Assembly (NCBI GenBank): GCA_037355855.1
Contig: CM074768.1
Coordinates: 186,001 to 250,000 of the forward strand
DNA length: 64,000 bases
From: Pseudo-nitzschia pungens
Taxonomy: Eukaryota; Bacillariophyta; Bacillariophyceae; Bacillariales; Bacillariaceae
Direction of reading: 5' to 3'
Shown: piece after piece, positions 45,201 through 54,909 of the stretch
How the letters are laid out: each line of letters opens with the position of its first letter
Numbering within the stretch: position 1 is the first letter of the stretch
Translations under genes and position numbers: made by a program
Notes under the pieces: generated by a model
Database searches by the model: none
Told to the model about the DNA's origin: nothing
The model's input: only the letters and a program-made list of their open reading frames with translations

Positions 45201-46306
45201 CGGTACCTCCATCCATCTCAGCGGTTCCCACAATCTCGATGGTTCCCTCGGCATCTCCGTCGTTATCTGGAGCGCCATCCGACGTTCCTTCTGCACCTCC
45301 GTCCATCTCAATGGTTCCATCTCAGCCTCCGACCATCTCAGAGCCTCCAACAATCTCGATGGTTCCCTCGACATCTCCATCGACATCTGGAGCGCCATCC
45401 GACGTTCCTTCTGTAGTTCCTTCCATCTCAAAGGTTCCATCTCAGCCTCCGTCCACATCCGCGCCTCCCACAATCTCGATGGTTCCCTCGACATCTCCGT
45501 CGACATCTGGAGCGCCATCCGATGTTCCTTCTGTAGTTCCGTCAATCTCGGTGGTTCCTTCTCAGTCTCCGTCCAACTCAGAGCCTCCAACACTCTCGAT
45601 GATTCCCTCTACCTCTCCATTTACACCTCGAGGGCCATCCGACGTTCCTTCTGTACTTCCGTCCACCTCGGTGGCTCCATCGACAACACCCACGTCGTCT
45701 CCCACCCCCTCGCCCAGCCTTTTTCCCTCCTCACCGACCAAGTCACCCACGTCGTCACCCACGAAGTCCTCCAAAAAAGACACCAATGGTCCCACCAAGC
45801 CTCCATCCAAGGGTTCGAAATCGACCAAAGCCCCAACTCCGACCAAGCCTCCATCCAAGGGTTCGAAATCGACCAAGGCCCCATCTCCGACCAAGCCTCC
45901 CTCCAAAGGCTCGAAATCCACCAAAGCCCCATCTCCGACCAAGCCTCCCTCCAAGGGCTCGAAATCGACCAAGGCCCCGAATTCGATCGATGTTCCCGGT
46001 CCGACCGAGTCTCCCGCGGGCACCAAGGGCAAGAGCGACAAGAAGAACGAGGCCGAGAAAAAGAAAACGAAAAAAAAGAACAAGAACAAAAGGAAAAAGA
46101 AAAAGAAAAAGAAAAAGAAGAACAAAAAAGGCCAAGACGAAGACGAAGAGACCGAAGAAGAAACAGACGAAGGAAGTGAAAATCAAGAAGAGACAGACAT
46201 TGAACAAGAAGAAGAAGAAGAAGGTGCGTGGCTTATTCTCCGTAAGCTAGAACGTACATACAATGCTAGGAACTCGGTGTCCCATGGCTTGGATCGCAGG
46301 GATTGA
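42263..46306 (+). CDS. Trypsin-like (S1) protein with Asn at the Asp102 position and a giant Pro/Ser repeat tail
   Basis: The start at 42263 gives a signal peptide (MIDFILLLILVIAAFA) and an S1 domain. It has IVGG (30-33), GGALIAPDIVLSAAHC (His65) and CKGDSGGP (Ser216). Where other family members have D-I/F-A-L-x-K-L, this protein has NFALCKL (Asn114), so catalytic Asp is replaced or shifted to Asp112. Residues about 280-1180 form a tail of PSISxVPSQPP, PPTISxVPS and PSDVPSVVPS repeats, followed by four KGSKSTKAP(T/S)PTKPPS repeats. A Lys-rich block (KKKNKNKRKKKKKK) and an acidic Glu end complete it. The 1347-residue frame is uninterrupted. An alternative end uses a donor at 46224 and acceptor at 46368, adding ASNSYKICKDEM… to a stop at 46434-46436. 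It is likely a wall or matrix-anchored protein. Confidence 0.85.
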   Translation: MIDFILLLILVIAAFATPPAFATPIPNVAIVGGTNSTVGHFPYYVKFGCCGGALIAPDIVLSAAHCDVPECDVRNDDYYIGAYERDSTSHGAQVRKCQQWVNHPRYFFVRSDFNFALCKLNETVTIDESFVKLELNRDKSFPAVGSKSIAMGMGGMLVEPGTYLEFPQVFSNVLRNVTLDIMNNNLCMKKLFTFWPDQRFICTYGGNGQDTCKGDSGGPIVIRTYQGDGTFKDIHVGTVSGGYGCGLNEVPGLNGRTSFGYDWIEKTACVDLSSVADWCPSPAPTMSVIPSSSPSISRPPSDVPSTVPSISTVPSQNPTISEPPTISVVPSASPSTSPAPSKVPSVIPSISMVPSQPPTISMVPSTSPSTSGAPSDVPSVVPSISKVPSQPPTISEPPTISVVPSVPPSISAPPTTSMVPSTSPSISRPPSEVPSILPSFSMVPSQPPSTSVPPTISMVPSTSPSTSGAPSDVPSVVPSISKVPSQPPSISEPPTISMVPSVPPSTSPSTSRLPSDVPSVIPSISTVPSQPPSTSVPPTISSLPSTSPTSRAPTAVPSVVPSISIAPSQPPSISEPPTLSMIPSTSPSTSRPPSEIPSVPPSISTVPSQPPSTSAPPTMSIVPSTSPSTSGPPSDVPSVVPSISMVPSQPPTISEPPTISVVPSVPPSISAAPTISVVPSTSPSRSRPPSEVPSVFPSISVLPSQPPSTSAPPTISMVPSTSPSTSGAPSDVPSVLPSISKVPSQPPSISEPPTISVVPSTSPSSSPSTSPAPSLVPSALPSISTVPSQPPTTSMRPTISVLPSASPSISRPPSDVPSVLPSISMVPSQPPTISEPPTISVHPSQPPSTSAPPTISMVPSASPSLSGAPSDVPSAPPSISMVPSQPPSISEPPTLSMVPSTSPSISRPPSEIPSVPPSISMVPSQPPSTSAPPTMSIVPSTSPSTSGPPSDVPSVVPSISKVPSQPPSISEPPTISAVPSVPPSISAVPTISMVPSASPSLSGAPSDVPSAPPSISMVPSQPPTISEPPTISMVPSTSPSTSGAPSDVPSVVPSISKVPSQPPSTSAPPTISMVPSTSPSTSGAPSDVPSVVPSISVVPSQSPSNSEPPTLSMIPSTSPFTPRGPSDVPSVLPSTSVAPSTTPTSSPTPSPSLFPSSPTKSPTSSPTKSSKKDTNGPTKPPSKGSKSTKAPTPTKPPSKGSKSTKAPSPTKPPSKGSKSTKAPSPTKPPSKGSKSTKAPNSIDVPGPTESPAGTKGKSDKKNEAEKKKTKKKNKNKRKKKKKKKKKNKKGQDEDEETEEETDEGSENQEETDIEQEEEEEGAWLILRKLERTYNARNSVSHGLDRRD

Positions 46307-46436
46307 GTGCTTCACATCGTTGTAGTTTGTAACCATGGCACATACTGTTCCAAACAAAATCCCCACAGCTAGTAATTCCTATAAAATCTGTAAGGACGAG
46401 ATGCTGTATGAAAAACTCTTTCTCTCCGGAAAATAG

Positions 46437-46979
46437 TAATTGGAAGGGTTGCTAGTAGCAACCCTCGCAATTACTATTGGACGCCTTGCGTTGGCACAAC
46501 CTCTCTCCTTCGAATCGGATTTGATGTGTAATGCGGAGGGAAACCCAATCGTTTCGGGGACCGCATGCTCGTTTCTTCTCCTGTCATTGTACACGCAATG
46601 GAAGTATTGTGTTTTGACTGTACTATCAAAAAGGCTTTTTGCTTTTTATTGTTACTATTGATTGCGACAGAATGGTACGCTATACTACGCATGGATTCTG
46701 CGGTCCAGTTCCGAGGGTGAGTCAATGATCATCGCATTCGTTTGTCGCATGGTGGTATCATCATTATTTGTTCCGCCTTTCGCTTTCGGTTTGGTTCTTG
46801 CTTGGGCATCGATTTCGTTCCGCGGTATTCTCTGCAATGCGAAAGAGCGGCAACCATACACGCTTGCGTCGGAAACTGCTTTGCCTTTGCGTCCGGTTTC
46901 AACGCAGCCCGGACGATGCAAAAATCCTGTTTCATTCCAGCAGATGCAAGTTGTAAAGCCTGGCCATGGGTCTGCAACG
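46437..46979. other. Spacer between trypsin-like gene and DUF4116 remnant
   Basis: Mixed-composition sequence with short ORFs on both strands and no recognisable domain. It may include decayed ends of the DUF4116 gene. Confidence 0.4.
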
Positions 46980-47660
46980 GCGGCAGGAACCACCTCATGA
47001 GTGTTCTTCATATCGTCCGATGCATTCTGCAAGTTATAACCAGGGCATCTCGAGTTTTTCTTTCTTCACTACAGCATTATTCTTCGTTACAGCAGCAAGG
47101 ACAATCTCCTTGTTGTTCTTCATCTCATCTGATGTATACTCCAAGGTACTGCCATTCTGCGTTACCGCAGCAAGGACAATCTGCTCATTGTTCTTCATCT
47201 CATCTGATGCATACAGCAAGGCCCATCAATTCTGCGTTACCGCAGCAAGGACAATCTCCTTGTTATTCTTTAATTCGTCCGATGCATACTCCAAGGCCAT
47301 GCCATTCTGCGTTACCGCAGCAAGGACAATCTGCTCATTGTTCTTCGATTCGTCCAATGCATATTGCAAGTTACTGCCATTCTGCGTTACCGCAGCAAGA
47401 ACGATTTCCTTGTTGTTCTTCAATGCATCTTATGCGTACTCCAAGCCCCAGCAATTCTGCGTTACCGCAGCAAGGAAGACCTGCTCATTGTTCTTCAACT
47501 TCCATTCGTCCGATGCATAAAACAAGTCACAGCCGTCCCTCTCTGCTGCCGCCGTGACAATCTGCGCGTTGCTTTTGAACCGAGGAGGTGCATCCCGCAA
47601 GCTCGGGGGTTGCAATGGAACGGCAGCGAGCGTTTCTTCCTTCGGAGTGAAGAATGGGTG
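46980..47660 (-). pseudogene. DUF4116-repeat gene with in-frame stops
   Basis: In one minus-strand frame, repeats of the form NN(K/E)(E/Q)IVLAAVTQNG..L.YASDE.K recur about seven times, matching DUF4116. An upstream part reads FFTPKEETLAAV…RFKSNAQIVTAAAERDGCDLFYASDE. The frame is interrupted by TAA at 47430-47432 (TCA or TCG expected) and TGA at 47226-47228 (GGA of NGWAL expected). It ends at TAA 47034-47036. A further degraded repeat (LQNASDDMKNTHEVVPAAV) follows in the +1 frame. Substitution-type stops point to true decay here rather than to indel error. No start was identified. The units are nearly identical at DNA level (GCGGTAACGCAGAAT), so unequal crossing-over is likely. Confidence 0.75.
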
Positions 47661-48109
47661 AGCGAGCGAGCGAACGCGTGTGGGATTTTTCTGCTCGAAT
47701 CGCGGGATCGATCGATTGGATGAGTCGAGTCCGGTGGATCGATTTGGATCGAGGGATGGGGCGCTTGCGAGAAGGGAGGTGGATCGGTTGCCGATCTTTG
47801 ATTTCGACTTCGATGCTTTGTGTGAGAAGTTTGGCGGAGATGGATGGGGGGAACAACTCCGTAGATAGGCGACGCAGTCGTAGTTTTGCTTCCTTCGGAA
47901 GATTGTTGGATCGGAATCGACCAGTCTCGCAGGTTGTAGATGCAGATGGTGGTCTGTTTTGAATGACGAGACGCAATTAACTCAACAGTAACCTTACCTT
48001 ACTACGACAGTACGAAAAGAAGTACTGTACCGTATTGGGAATTGGGATGTGACCAATAGAAGCAGTAGTAGTAGTACTACTAGTTGTAGTATCATGTAGT
48101 ACTACTACT
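47661..48109. other. Gene-free spacer
   Basis: Possible 5' part of the DUF4116 gene on the minus strand (Arg/Ser/Ile-rich frames around GATCGAT runs), without a convincing start. A TAGTAC run lies at 48063-48115. Confidence 0.35.
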
Positions 48110-49230
48110 AGTACTAAATCAGGGCCCAGAATCCTGTCTAGCATCCTATTTACAATGTCCACCTTATTTCTGTAAAGTTCCGTCTATATCTTAGCACACT
48201 GAATATCTTATAATATACTTTGTAGCTACTAAGAACTGGGGTATGTATCTGGTACAAATCCTACTGGAAGGGCCCAGCATGATCCTGTCTACTATCCTAT
48301 TATTTGGTATGTCCCCCTTACTATTTCTGTACAGTTCCGTCTCTATCTTAGCATCCTGTATCTCTAATAATATAGGGCTGCTAAGAGCTGGGGTATGTAG
48401 ATCTGGTACAAATCCTACTGCTGGAGGGGCCCAGCATCCTGTCTAGCATCCTATTTAGTATGTTTCCCTTATTTTTGTGGTACAGTTCCTCCATCTATCT
48501 GTCATGTTAGTAGCACCACAGCACTGAATATCTTACAATATTATTATAGTAGGGCTGCCAAGAGCTGGGGTATGTAGATGTGGTACAAATTCTACTAGAA
48601 GGGCCCAGCATACTGCTTAACATCCTGTTCACTATCCCACTTAGCACAGTACAGTACAGTTCCGTTCATCAGTTAGTAGTGGCATCCTGTAGATCTTCCA
48701 ATACTAGTGATCTGATAAGAGCTGGGGCATGTACATCTGGTCCAAGTTCTATATACAGGGCCCAGCATCCTGGTTGGTAGCATGATCCTGTTCAGTATCC
48801 TTTGCCTTTGCACAGTACAGTTTGTTGGTTCATCAGTTAGCATCCTGTAGTAGATCTCCCAATATTGATCCGAAGAGAACTGGGGCATGTACTACTAGGC
48901 AGTACATCTGGTACAAATTCTTGTACATGCAGCGGGGCCCAGCATCCTGCCAAGCACCCTGTCCAGTATCCCCCTTAGCCCAGTACAGTTTGGTTTATCA
49001 GTTAGTAGCACACTGAACATTTTATAATATTGATCTAATAAGAGATACTAGCGTATGTAGATCTGGTACGAATTCTACTACTAGAAGGGCCCAGCATCCT
49101 GCTTAGCATTCTGTCCAGTATCCCCCTTAGCCCACCAGTACTCGTACGGTTTGATTTATCAGTTTGCACACTGAATAATTTATAATAATATTGATCTAAT
49201 AAGAGATAGGGGATGTAGATCTGGTCCAAA
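48110..49230 (+). repeat. CATCCTGTCTAG satellite family, locus 2 (about seven long units)
   Basis: Tandem units of about 150-177 bp. Each carries GGGCCCAGCATCCTG, a CCCTTA stretch, ACAGTTCCGTC or CAGTTTG, TAGCACaCTG/TAGCATCCTG, a TAATATA run, TAAGAGCTGGGG, and TATGTAGATCTGGTACAAAT. GGCCCAGCAT recurs at about 48271, 48428, 48602, 48759, 48936 and 49088. Non-coding. Confidence 0.85.
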
Positions 49231-49378
49231 TTAAAAAAGAAGAAGCTCAACCCCCAGCTTAGGAAAAACGACTTACAGTAAAGAGATCACTAAAAACCCT
49301 TCCACTGTGGTCATTGGCCTGCTGTATTGACTCCTCACTCTGAGGGGGGTTCTTGAAAAAACTATTGAAATAGATCTA

Positions 49379-49645
49379 TGTTTGCGGGAACACCATCGTT
49401 CTTCGGTGCTTCAAGTGCTTCTTTTCCGAAAGCAAGTCCATTTTTACTCCTCCATCCAAGCTCTGCCCAGCAGCAACCACCAGGTGACCAACCAAAACAG
49501 TAGCAGGGAGACTGTTGGTGGTGGTAGTCCTGATGACCACTCTCAAGCAAGAAGCAAAGTATCACCTGTTGTTGTCGAAAAAACATGTCCAGAAGCAACT
49601 TTCGAAGAACCGAGCCTTACTAGAACAAGAATGGTGTTCCCGCAA
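49379..49645. mobile_element. Candidate 270-bp MITE with TTGCGGGAACACCAT inverted ends
   Basis: The left end GTTTGCGGGAACACCAT and right end ATGGTGTTCCCGCAAAA are inverted, with weaker pairing continuing inwards (GTTCTTCGG and CGAAGAAC). An AAATAGATCTA word flanks both sides (49368-49378 and 49645-49655). It could be a 9-11 bp target duplication as in Mutator-like elements, though its AGATCT core is itself palindromic. There is no transposase inside. Confidence 0.5.
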
Positions 49646-49745
49646 AATAGATCTAATGAACAAGTTTTTTAGCAGGCGGTGCCGAGCGGTGCCACCATCG
49701 TTTCGCGCTAGTAGCACTAGCTAGTAGCAGCTACTAGTACTACTA

Positions 49746-51428
49746 TCATGTCAGCGCCGAGTTCTTGACCTCCATGGCCAGATCCAGCGCGGCGGAGCCC
49801 AGTTCTTGCACGACCGGCGGCGTTGGGACGATTAGTATCGTGTCATTCGCCTTGTCATTGTCAATCTCAATGCCAATGCCAATACTAATGTCGTTGTCGT
49901 TGTCGTTATCGTTGTCATTGCCATCGATGAGCGGAGCAGCACCGGCAGAAGCGGAAGCGCCGGGGTTTGGCGTTTGTACTGCTAGTTCTTGTTCTTGTTC
50001 TTGTTCTTGTTCTTGTTTTTGCTGTTGCTGTTGCCTTTGCTTTGTCGCTGCTCTGGGTTGGGCCTTCCACCTCCCGGAGATGCGAAGTGCCATTTCGTGG
50101 AAAAATTCCCGCTCGGCCTCGGGAGAGACAAAGCCCAGGGCCGCCCGGATCGACGCCGTTCGGGCTATGGCGGGCACGCCGCTCGCAATTGTTGCGGCAG
50201 ACGCAGACGCAGATGTAGTAGAATCAGGATCAGAATCAGAATCAGAAGCAGCCGGTAACGAACCAAAGTGGTGGGGTGTCAGGCCCCGGCACTTGCCGTC
50301 GGCTCGATAGATATCGCGATTGTTGTTGTTGTTGTTGTTGTTGTCGTTGTTGAAGATGTCGTTCGCAAAGTCCTCGTTTCCGCTCCAGAGCGAATAGGCC
50401 GCCTTGGGGCCTCCCGCGGCCTCGTCGCGGACCGTGGAAAAGCGAACGCCGTTGGCAAATTCGCGGAGGGCGACCCTGTGGACAGCAGCATCGTTTTGGT
50501 TTTGGTTTTCGTTTTCGTTTTGGTTTTCGTTTTGATGGCGCTGCTGCTGCTGCTGCTGCTGCTTGCTCCGCACGAGGTCCATGGCCACCAGGACGGCCAC
50601 CGCGTCGAACTGTGGGGTGCTCTCGGTGGCGGGATCGAAGGTCATGGCCTCCCTGTGGACCAGGAGTCCCGGATCGGCACGGGCCGCGACGCTCCAGGCC
50701 CGGTAGAGGTCGACGGTGACCTTCGCGGCACGGCTGTAGTGGGGATTGCTGGTGGGGATCGTGGACACCGGCATCGGTGCTATTGCTGGTGGCACGTGCA
50801 CCGGCATTGCGGTTGCATTGTTCGGAATCGCGTGGTTGCCGTCCGCGGTTTTGCTGTTTCTCTTTCTGTTTCTATTTCTGTTTCTGTTCGTTAAGTGTCG
50901 ATTCCGTGGCCGCGTCGAGGACGATCTCGTAGTCCTCTCCCGACAGGACGTTGACGGTAGCCACCGGAACGTAGGTGATCGTCGGAAAGGCCATCCCCAA
51001 GCGCTCCGCCTCGGCCGCTTTTTCCAGCACGTAATTGGCGGCGTCGATGTCGCAGCCGATGTTGGTCTCGGCGGTGGGGGTCGGAACTCCGGGATAGGCG
51101 TCAAAGCCGGTGCACCAGTTTCCCCCCATGATAACGAGCGTCTCGATGCGGGCGGAGACGACCCCGAAGTGATCGCGGATCAGGGCCGCCAGCGAGGATT
51201 GTCCCCCCACCACAATATACGTCCAGTCCGTCCGTTCCGAGTCCTCGAGCATGTTTGCGGCGTGCGCAACCCCGTCCTCTTCCAGGGTCATTCCGGGGGG
51301 CACCGGGGCAGACGCGCATTCCTCTTTGAGGGCAAAGCCGACCAGGCCGGGGATTCCGCAGACGGATCCGCGCTCGGAATAGGGGGGCAGCGTCTCGCCG
51401 ATTGCCACCGAGATGTTGAGGGCCGCAT

Positions 51429-51471
<43 letters not shown>

Positions 51472-52467
51472 ATTGTTGTTGCCCGAGCTTTGATGGATCT
51501 GCTGAGCGACGCAAACGGCGCTCCATTGTGGCTGCTCCGCCGTGGTGATGATCAGCCTCGGATCCAGGACATCGGTCGACTGCAGAAACAATCCGACGGC
51601 GAAAACTGGATGCGAAAGAAAGAAGAAAGCGGGGTGATTCATTGATTGATTGATTCATTCATTCCAATGGATTGTTGTTCAGTGTGTGGGAAGAGAAGCA
51701 ACGGGCACAAATAAAGAAAGAAATGGATGGCACTGTAACGTTGAGTGGAATGCCTGGCTTTCGATAACAACAACGAATCGAATCGAATCGAATCGAATCG
51801 AATCGAATCGATCCATCTGCGAGCCCGTTTCACTCGCTTTTCAATGCGGCCACAACTTACTGTCGTCAATGAAGGATCCATAATCGGCTGCGAACGAACG
51901 AACGTAGGAACAAAGGAACGCATGAACGAACGGAAGAAAGAACAATCGGTTCGTGTTCATCCAGTTCGATTCGATTCGATTCGTTTCGATTCAAAATGCA
52001 TTGCAGAGATTCGATAAGGTTGATTCGTCGAAAGACAGAAACAGCACGAAAGAGGTACAGCAAAACGGAACGAAACGGAACGTCACCGTGAGTGTTTTTT
52101 TTTCTGGGGGGGACGACGGGGGGAGGGCGAGCCACGAACCGGACGCGAGTGGCTGGCGTGCCGAGAATAACCTTCTCGCTCCTCGTTTTCCCCGCGGCGA
52201 CGGAATCGATCCATCCATCCATCCATCCATCCATCCATCAATCAATCCATCGATCCATCCATCCATCACAACCTTACTACTCACTGTCGAGGATGGTCGG
52301 GGGCGGGCCGTTCGATTTTGATTGCCGAAGCAACCGCGGGGCGATCTGCGCCCCCGATGGCCACCGCCACCAGCTGCAGCAAAAACGGTGCCGCTGCGAG
52401 TCCCCGTCCGGAGGGATCGTCCCTTCTTCTTGTTGCGCGGAATGCCGAAGTTGCGGGATCTTGCCAT
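49746..52467 (-). CDS. Nucleoside-hydrolase-like protein, three exons, three apparent +1 offsets
   Basis: Exon 1 is 52467-52285, exon 2 is 51887-51861 (27 nt) and exon 3 is 51605-49746, with GTGAGT and GTAAGT donors and CAG acceptors. The splice across the exons builds [23 protein letters not shown]. This matches the DTDxGxDxDD Ca2+/ribose-binding signature of inosine-uridine-type nucleoside hydrolases, with one Asp replaced by Phe. Later landmarks are [24 protein letters not shown] and [18 protein letters not shown], then [13 protein letters not shown] in the C-terminal half. A signal peptide ([26 protein letters not shown]) appears only if one base is skipped near 52416 and another near 52322. 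A third offset falls in a CAGAAA repeat at 50873-50893. Long Gln, Asn and Asp runs are inserted. A secreted or vacuolar nucleosidase is inferred. Confidence 0.65.
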
Positions 52468-53336
52468 TGTTTGGTGGATGCGTGCGTTTCGTCGATTCTT
52501 TCGTTGCTAGTAGTAGTAGTACGTGTACTTCTTGTACTTGTTTGCAAACAGAATGTGGGGTTCTCTGGACTATCGTAGGTGTCGATTTCGCGTCGAGTGT
52601 TTTGCTGGGTAATTGGTGTCTGCTTTTGTTGTCGGTTATTGTTGTTTGTTTGTTTGTTTGTTTTTGTTTTTGTTTTTGTTTTTGTTTGTTTGTTCGTTAG
52701 TGAGAAAGAAAATCGAAATCGGAATCGAAATCGAGAAAGAAACAGAACATCACGCGACGATACCGTACGACTCGACTCGAAACTTGAAACACCTTTTTTA
52801 CGATCTTGGATCGGAACAAAACAGTCGTCGTCGGAATTTTGAGAATTGGAGAATATCTTACTTTATCGGAATTGAATTTTGGGTTCTCTTCCACCCAACC
52901 GGCGGAACAAGAACAATGAATGACGTGTCTGAGTTTCGCAATGTCAACAAAAAGCCGTGAAGGAAAACCGTCAATAGTTAGATTCGTCTCCGTCAAAACG
53001 AATGCATAGGCTTATCTATATCATCAAGATCACGGAGTTGAGTTTCCGAAAAAGAATGTTTAGGCTTATCTGAGAGTTGAAGCAATCCATGATGAAGAGG
53101 CATAGGAAACGGCAGAACGGGACCACGACGAGCCGACATCATCTGCATGCTTACGGTAAGTTACCGTACGGCACGGTACCCGTAAGGCTTACCGTACAAT
53201 CGGGAGCGACAGCTGAAGTTCCCTGGTTCGCATGTGACGTCACATAAGATTACCATTGCGTCGTGTTCGTTCAAAAAGCCGACGAAAGTACGGAAAGAAT
53301 GAACATATGGCCTATTTTTCATGCTTCCCGACAGCT
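52468..53336. other. Gene-free stretch
   Basis: Contains a TTTGT/TTGTT run (52640-52700), a possible short first exon on the minus strand (52996-52865, starting MTETNLTIDGF and ending at a GTAAGA) and GTACGG words before the tRNA. No gene is called. Confidence 0.35.
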
Positions 53337-53416
53337 GACATTGTGGCCGAGCGGTCTAAGGCGCAACGTTAAGGCCGTTGTCTTAATTGGCGGGGGTTCG
53401 AATCCCCTCGATGTCA
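53337..53416 (+). tRNA. tRNA-Leu (anticodon AAG)
   Basis: 80 nt. The acceptor GACATTG pairs with CGATGTC, the D-arm is GGCCGAGCGGTCTAAGGC, the anticodon loop is ttAAGgc, and there is a class II variable arm. The B-box is GGTTCGAATCC. Confidence 0.92.
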
Positions 53417-54584
53417 CCATTTTGCGTCTGGCGCAGTCGCTCCAATCCTTTTCACTCGACGACGACAAACCACGATATCCGTTCCCTTTCACAATTTCAG
53501 CATCGTAACATTGCCGTAAGGTATCGAATTCGGTTGTCGTTTTGCAACTCGCTCCCATTCTTGTTCTGTTTGCTACGGTACTTGGTGCGTGTTTTCGGCA
53601 TGCCCTCTCTCTCCCCTGTATGACGCGGTACGAGTAAAATAATTATCATCCTTTCAATCAAACAGAAACGCCGACGCTTGCGTTCTGCGAAGTCGTCGGC
53701 TTCGACCGAACCAGGACAACCGTCGCTCATCGTCTGTTTGAAACGAGAACGGTAGAATCTCGTACGGCACGGCACAGCACACAGTCGCCACAATTCGTGG
53801 TTCTCAGACCAGAGGAAGAACTCAGAGGAAGATGGTTGGGTCCGCACGAAACGAAACGAAACGAAACGAAACGAAACGAAACGAAACGAAACGAAACGAA
53901 ACGAAACGAAAGGAAACGAAAGGAAACGAAAGGAAACGAAAGGAAACGAAAGGAAACGAAAGGAAACGAAAGGAAAGGAAACGCCCGCGCGTATTTTGTC
54001 GGCGAGCAACACAACACAACACAACGCAACACAACAGCTGTATCGTTCATCTTGTTGTCCTTGTGGACCGTCTCGCGTTCGGTTCCACGTCACACGAATC
54101 TTCTCATTGCGAAAGAATCGTGCAGAGTTGCTGGCTACACCGTCCACAACAACAACAACAACAACAACAACAACAGCAACACTCCAATCAGCAATCGCCG
54201 GCGGCTCTGCTCCCGCAGTGCCTCCCGGTGTCGGAACAAGACAGCGTTCGGGCACCAATTAGTTGCAGTTGCAGTTGCAGTTTCAGTTTCAGTGGCATCC
54301 GCTTCCGATAAAGAGACGAACGCAACGACTGCAAAGTACTACAGACCGTTGGATTGGATGGGGGATCCAGCATGAAAGTATTGGGGGATATCCGTGAATC
54401 GATCTCGTCGGCGTCATGCGCAACACAAAAAGTACCGGTGTGATTGGTTGCATGCCCCTTTCCCCGGGCAGGCACGTAACGGAACAGAGGCAAACCAAAC
54501 CAAACCAAACCAAACGAAACAAATCCACTTTAAAATTTGGGATTGGTGTGCGAGACACCAGAGAGCAAACCTTACACATAGCGA
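53417..54584. other. Gene-free stretch with simple repeats
   Basis: Contains the GAAAC array (53853-53975), ACAAC runs, an AAC triplet run (54148-54180), TTGCAG/TTTCAG hexamers (54264-54292) and CAAAC pentamers (54492-54515). Long Phe/Ser/Val reading frames on the minus strand come from the GTTTC array. No gene is supported. Confidence 0.5.
53853..53975. repeat. GAAAC pentanucleotide array grading into GAAAGGAAAC
   Basis: About eleven perfect ACGAA/GAAAC units followed by about seven decamer units with a G substitution, showing a higher-order repeat built from the pentamer. Confidence 0.95.
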
Positions 54585-54666
54585 TCTTCCGTGACTGTCA
54601 TTTGCTGCAGTGATGAATATCTATCCTTCCGTGACTGTCATTTGCTGCAGTGATGAATATCTATCC
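54585..54666 (+). repeat. 41-bp tandem duplication upstream of tRNA-iMet
   Basis: Two near-identical copies of a segment running CTTCCGTGACTGTCATTTG then CTGCAGTGATGAATATCTATC. Each contains a GTGATGA word that resembles a box C snoRNA motif, but a properly spaced CTGA box D is not evident. Confidence 0.85.
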
Positions 54667-54720
54667 AACACTGACTTCGATCGGTAACCCAAAAGCCAAA
54701 TAGATCCGTTGACGGACAAC

Positions 54721-54792
54721 AGCTCAGTAGCTCAGAGGTAGAGTGTTGGGCTCATAACCCAAAGGTCCGTGGATCGAAACCACGCTGAGCTA
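54721..54792 (+). tRNA. Initiator tRNA-Met (anticodon CAT)
   Basis: 72 nt. The acceptor begins with A1 paired to T72 (AGCTCAG with CTGAGCT). The anticodon stem has three G-C pairs (GGG…CCC), and the T-arm reads GGATCGAAACC in place of GGTTCGA. All of these are hallmarks of eukaryotic initiator tRNA. tRNA-Leu follows after 12 bases. Confidence 0.95.
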
Positions 54793-54804
54793 GTCGTACA
54801 TGTC

Positions 54805-54884
54805 GACATCGTGGCCGAGTGCTCTAAGGCGCCAGATTTAGGCTCTGGTCTTCGTTGGCGCAGGTTCGAATCCTGCCGATGTCA
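54805..54884 (+). tRNA. tRNA-Leu (anticodon TAG)
   Basis: 80 nt. The acceptor GACATCG pairs perfectly with CGATGTC, the anticodon loop is ttTAGgc, and the long variable arm and B-box GGTTCGAATCC are present. A TTTTT terminator follows at 54886-54890. Confidence 0.95.
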
Positions 54885-54909
54885 CTTTTTACGGTCGAGT
54901 TGTCGACTT

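Noticed and set aside
43299..45593. Long antisense ORFs opposite the trypsin-like tail (Met/Glu/Leu/Arg repeats)
   Set aside because: They are shadows of the PSISxVPS codon pattern, with no independent start context or domain.
53497..54050. Phe/Ser/Val-rich antisense ORFs
   Set aside because: Products of the GAAAC/GTTTC array.
54585..54672. Box C/D snoRNA
   Set aside because: GTGATGA words are present, but there is no terminal stem and no correctly placed CTGA boxes D/D'.
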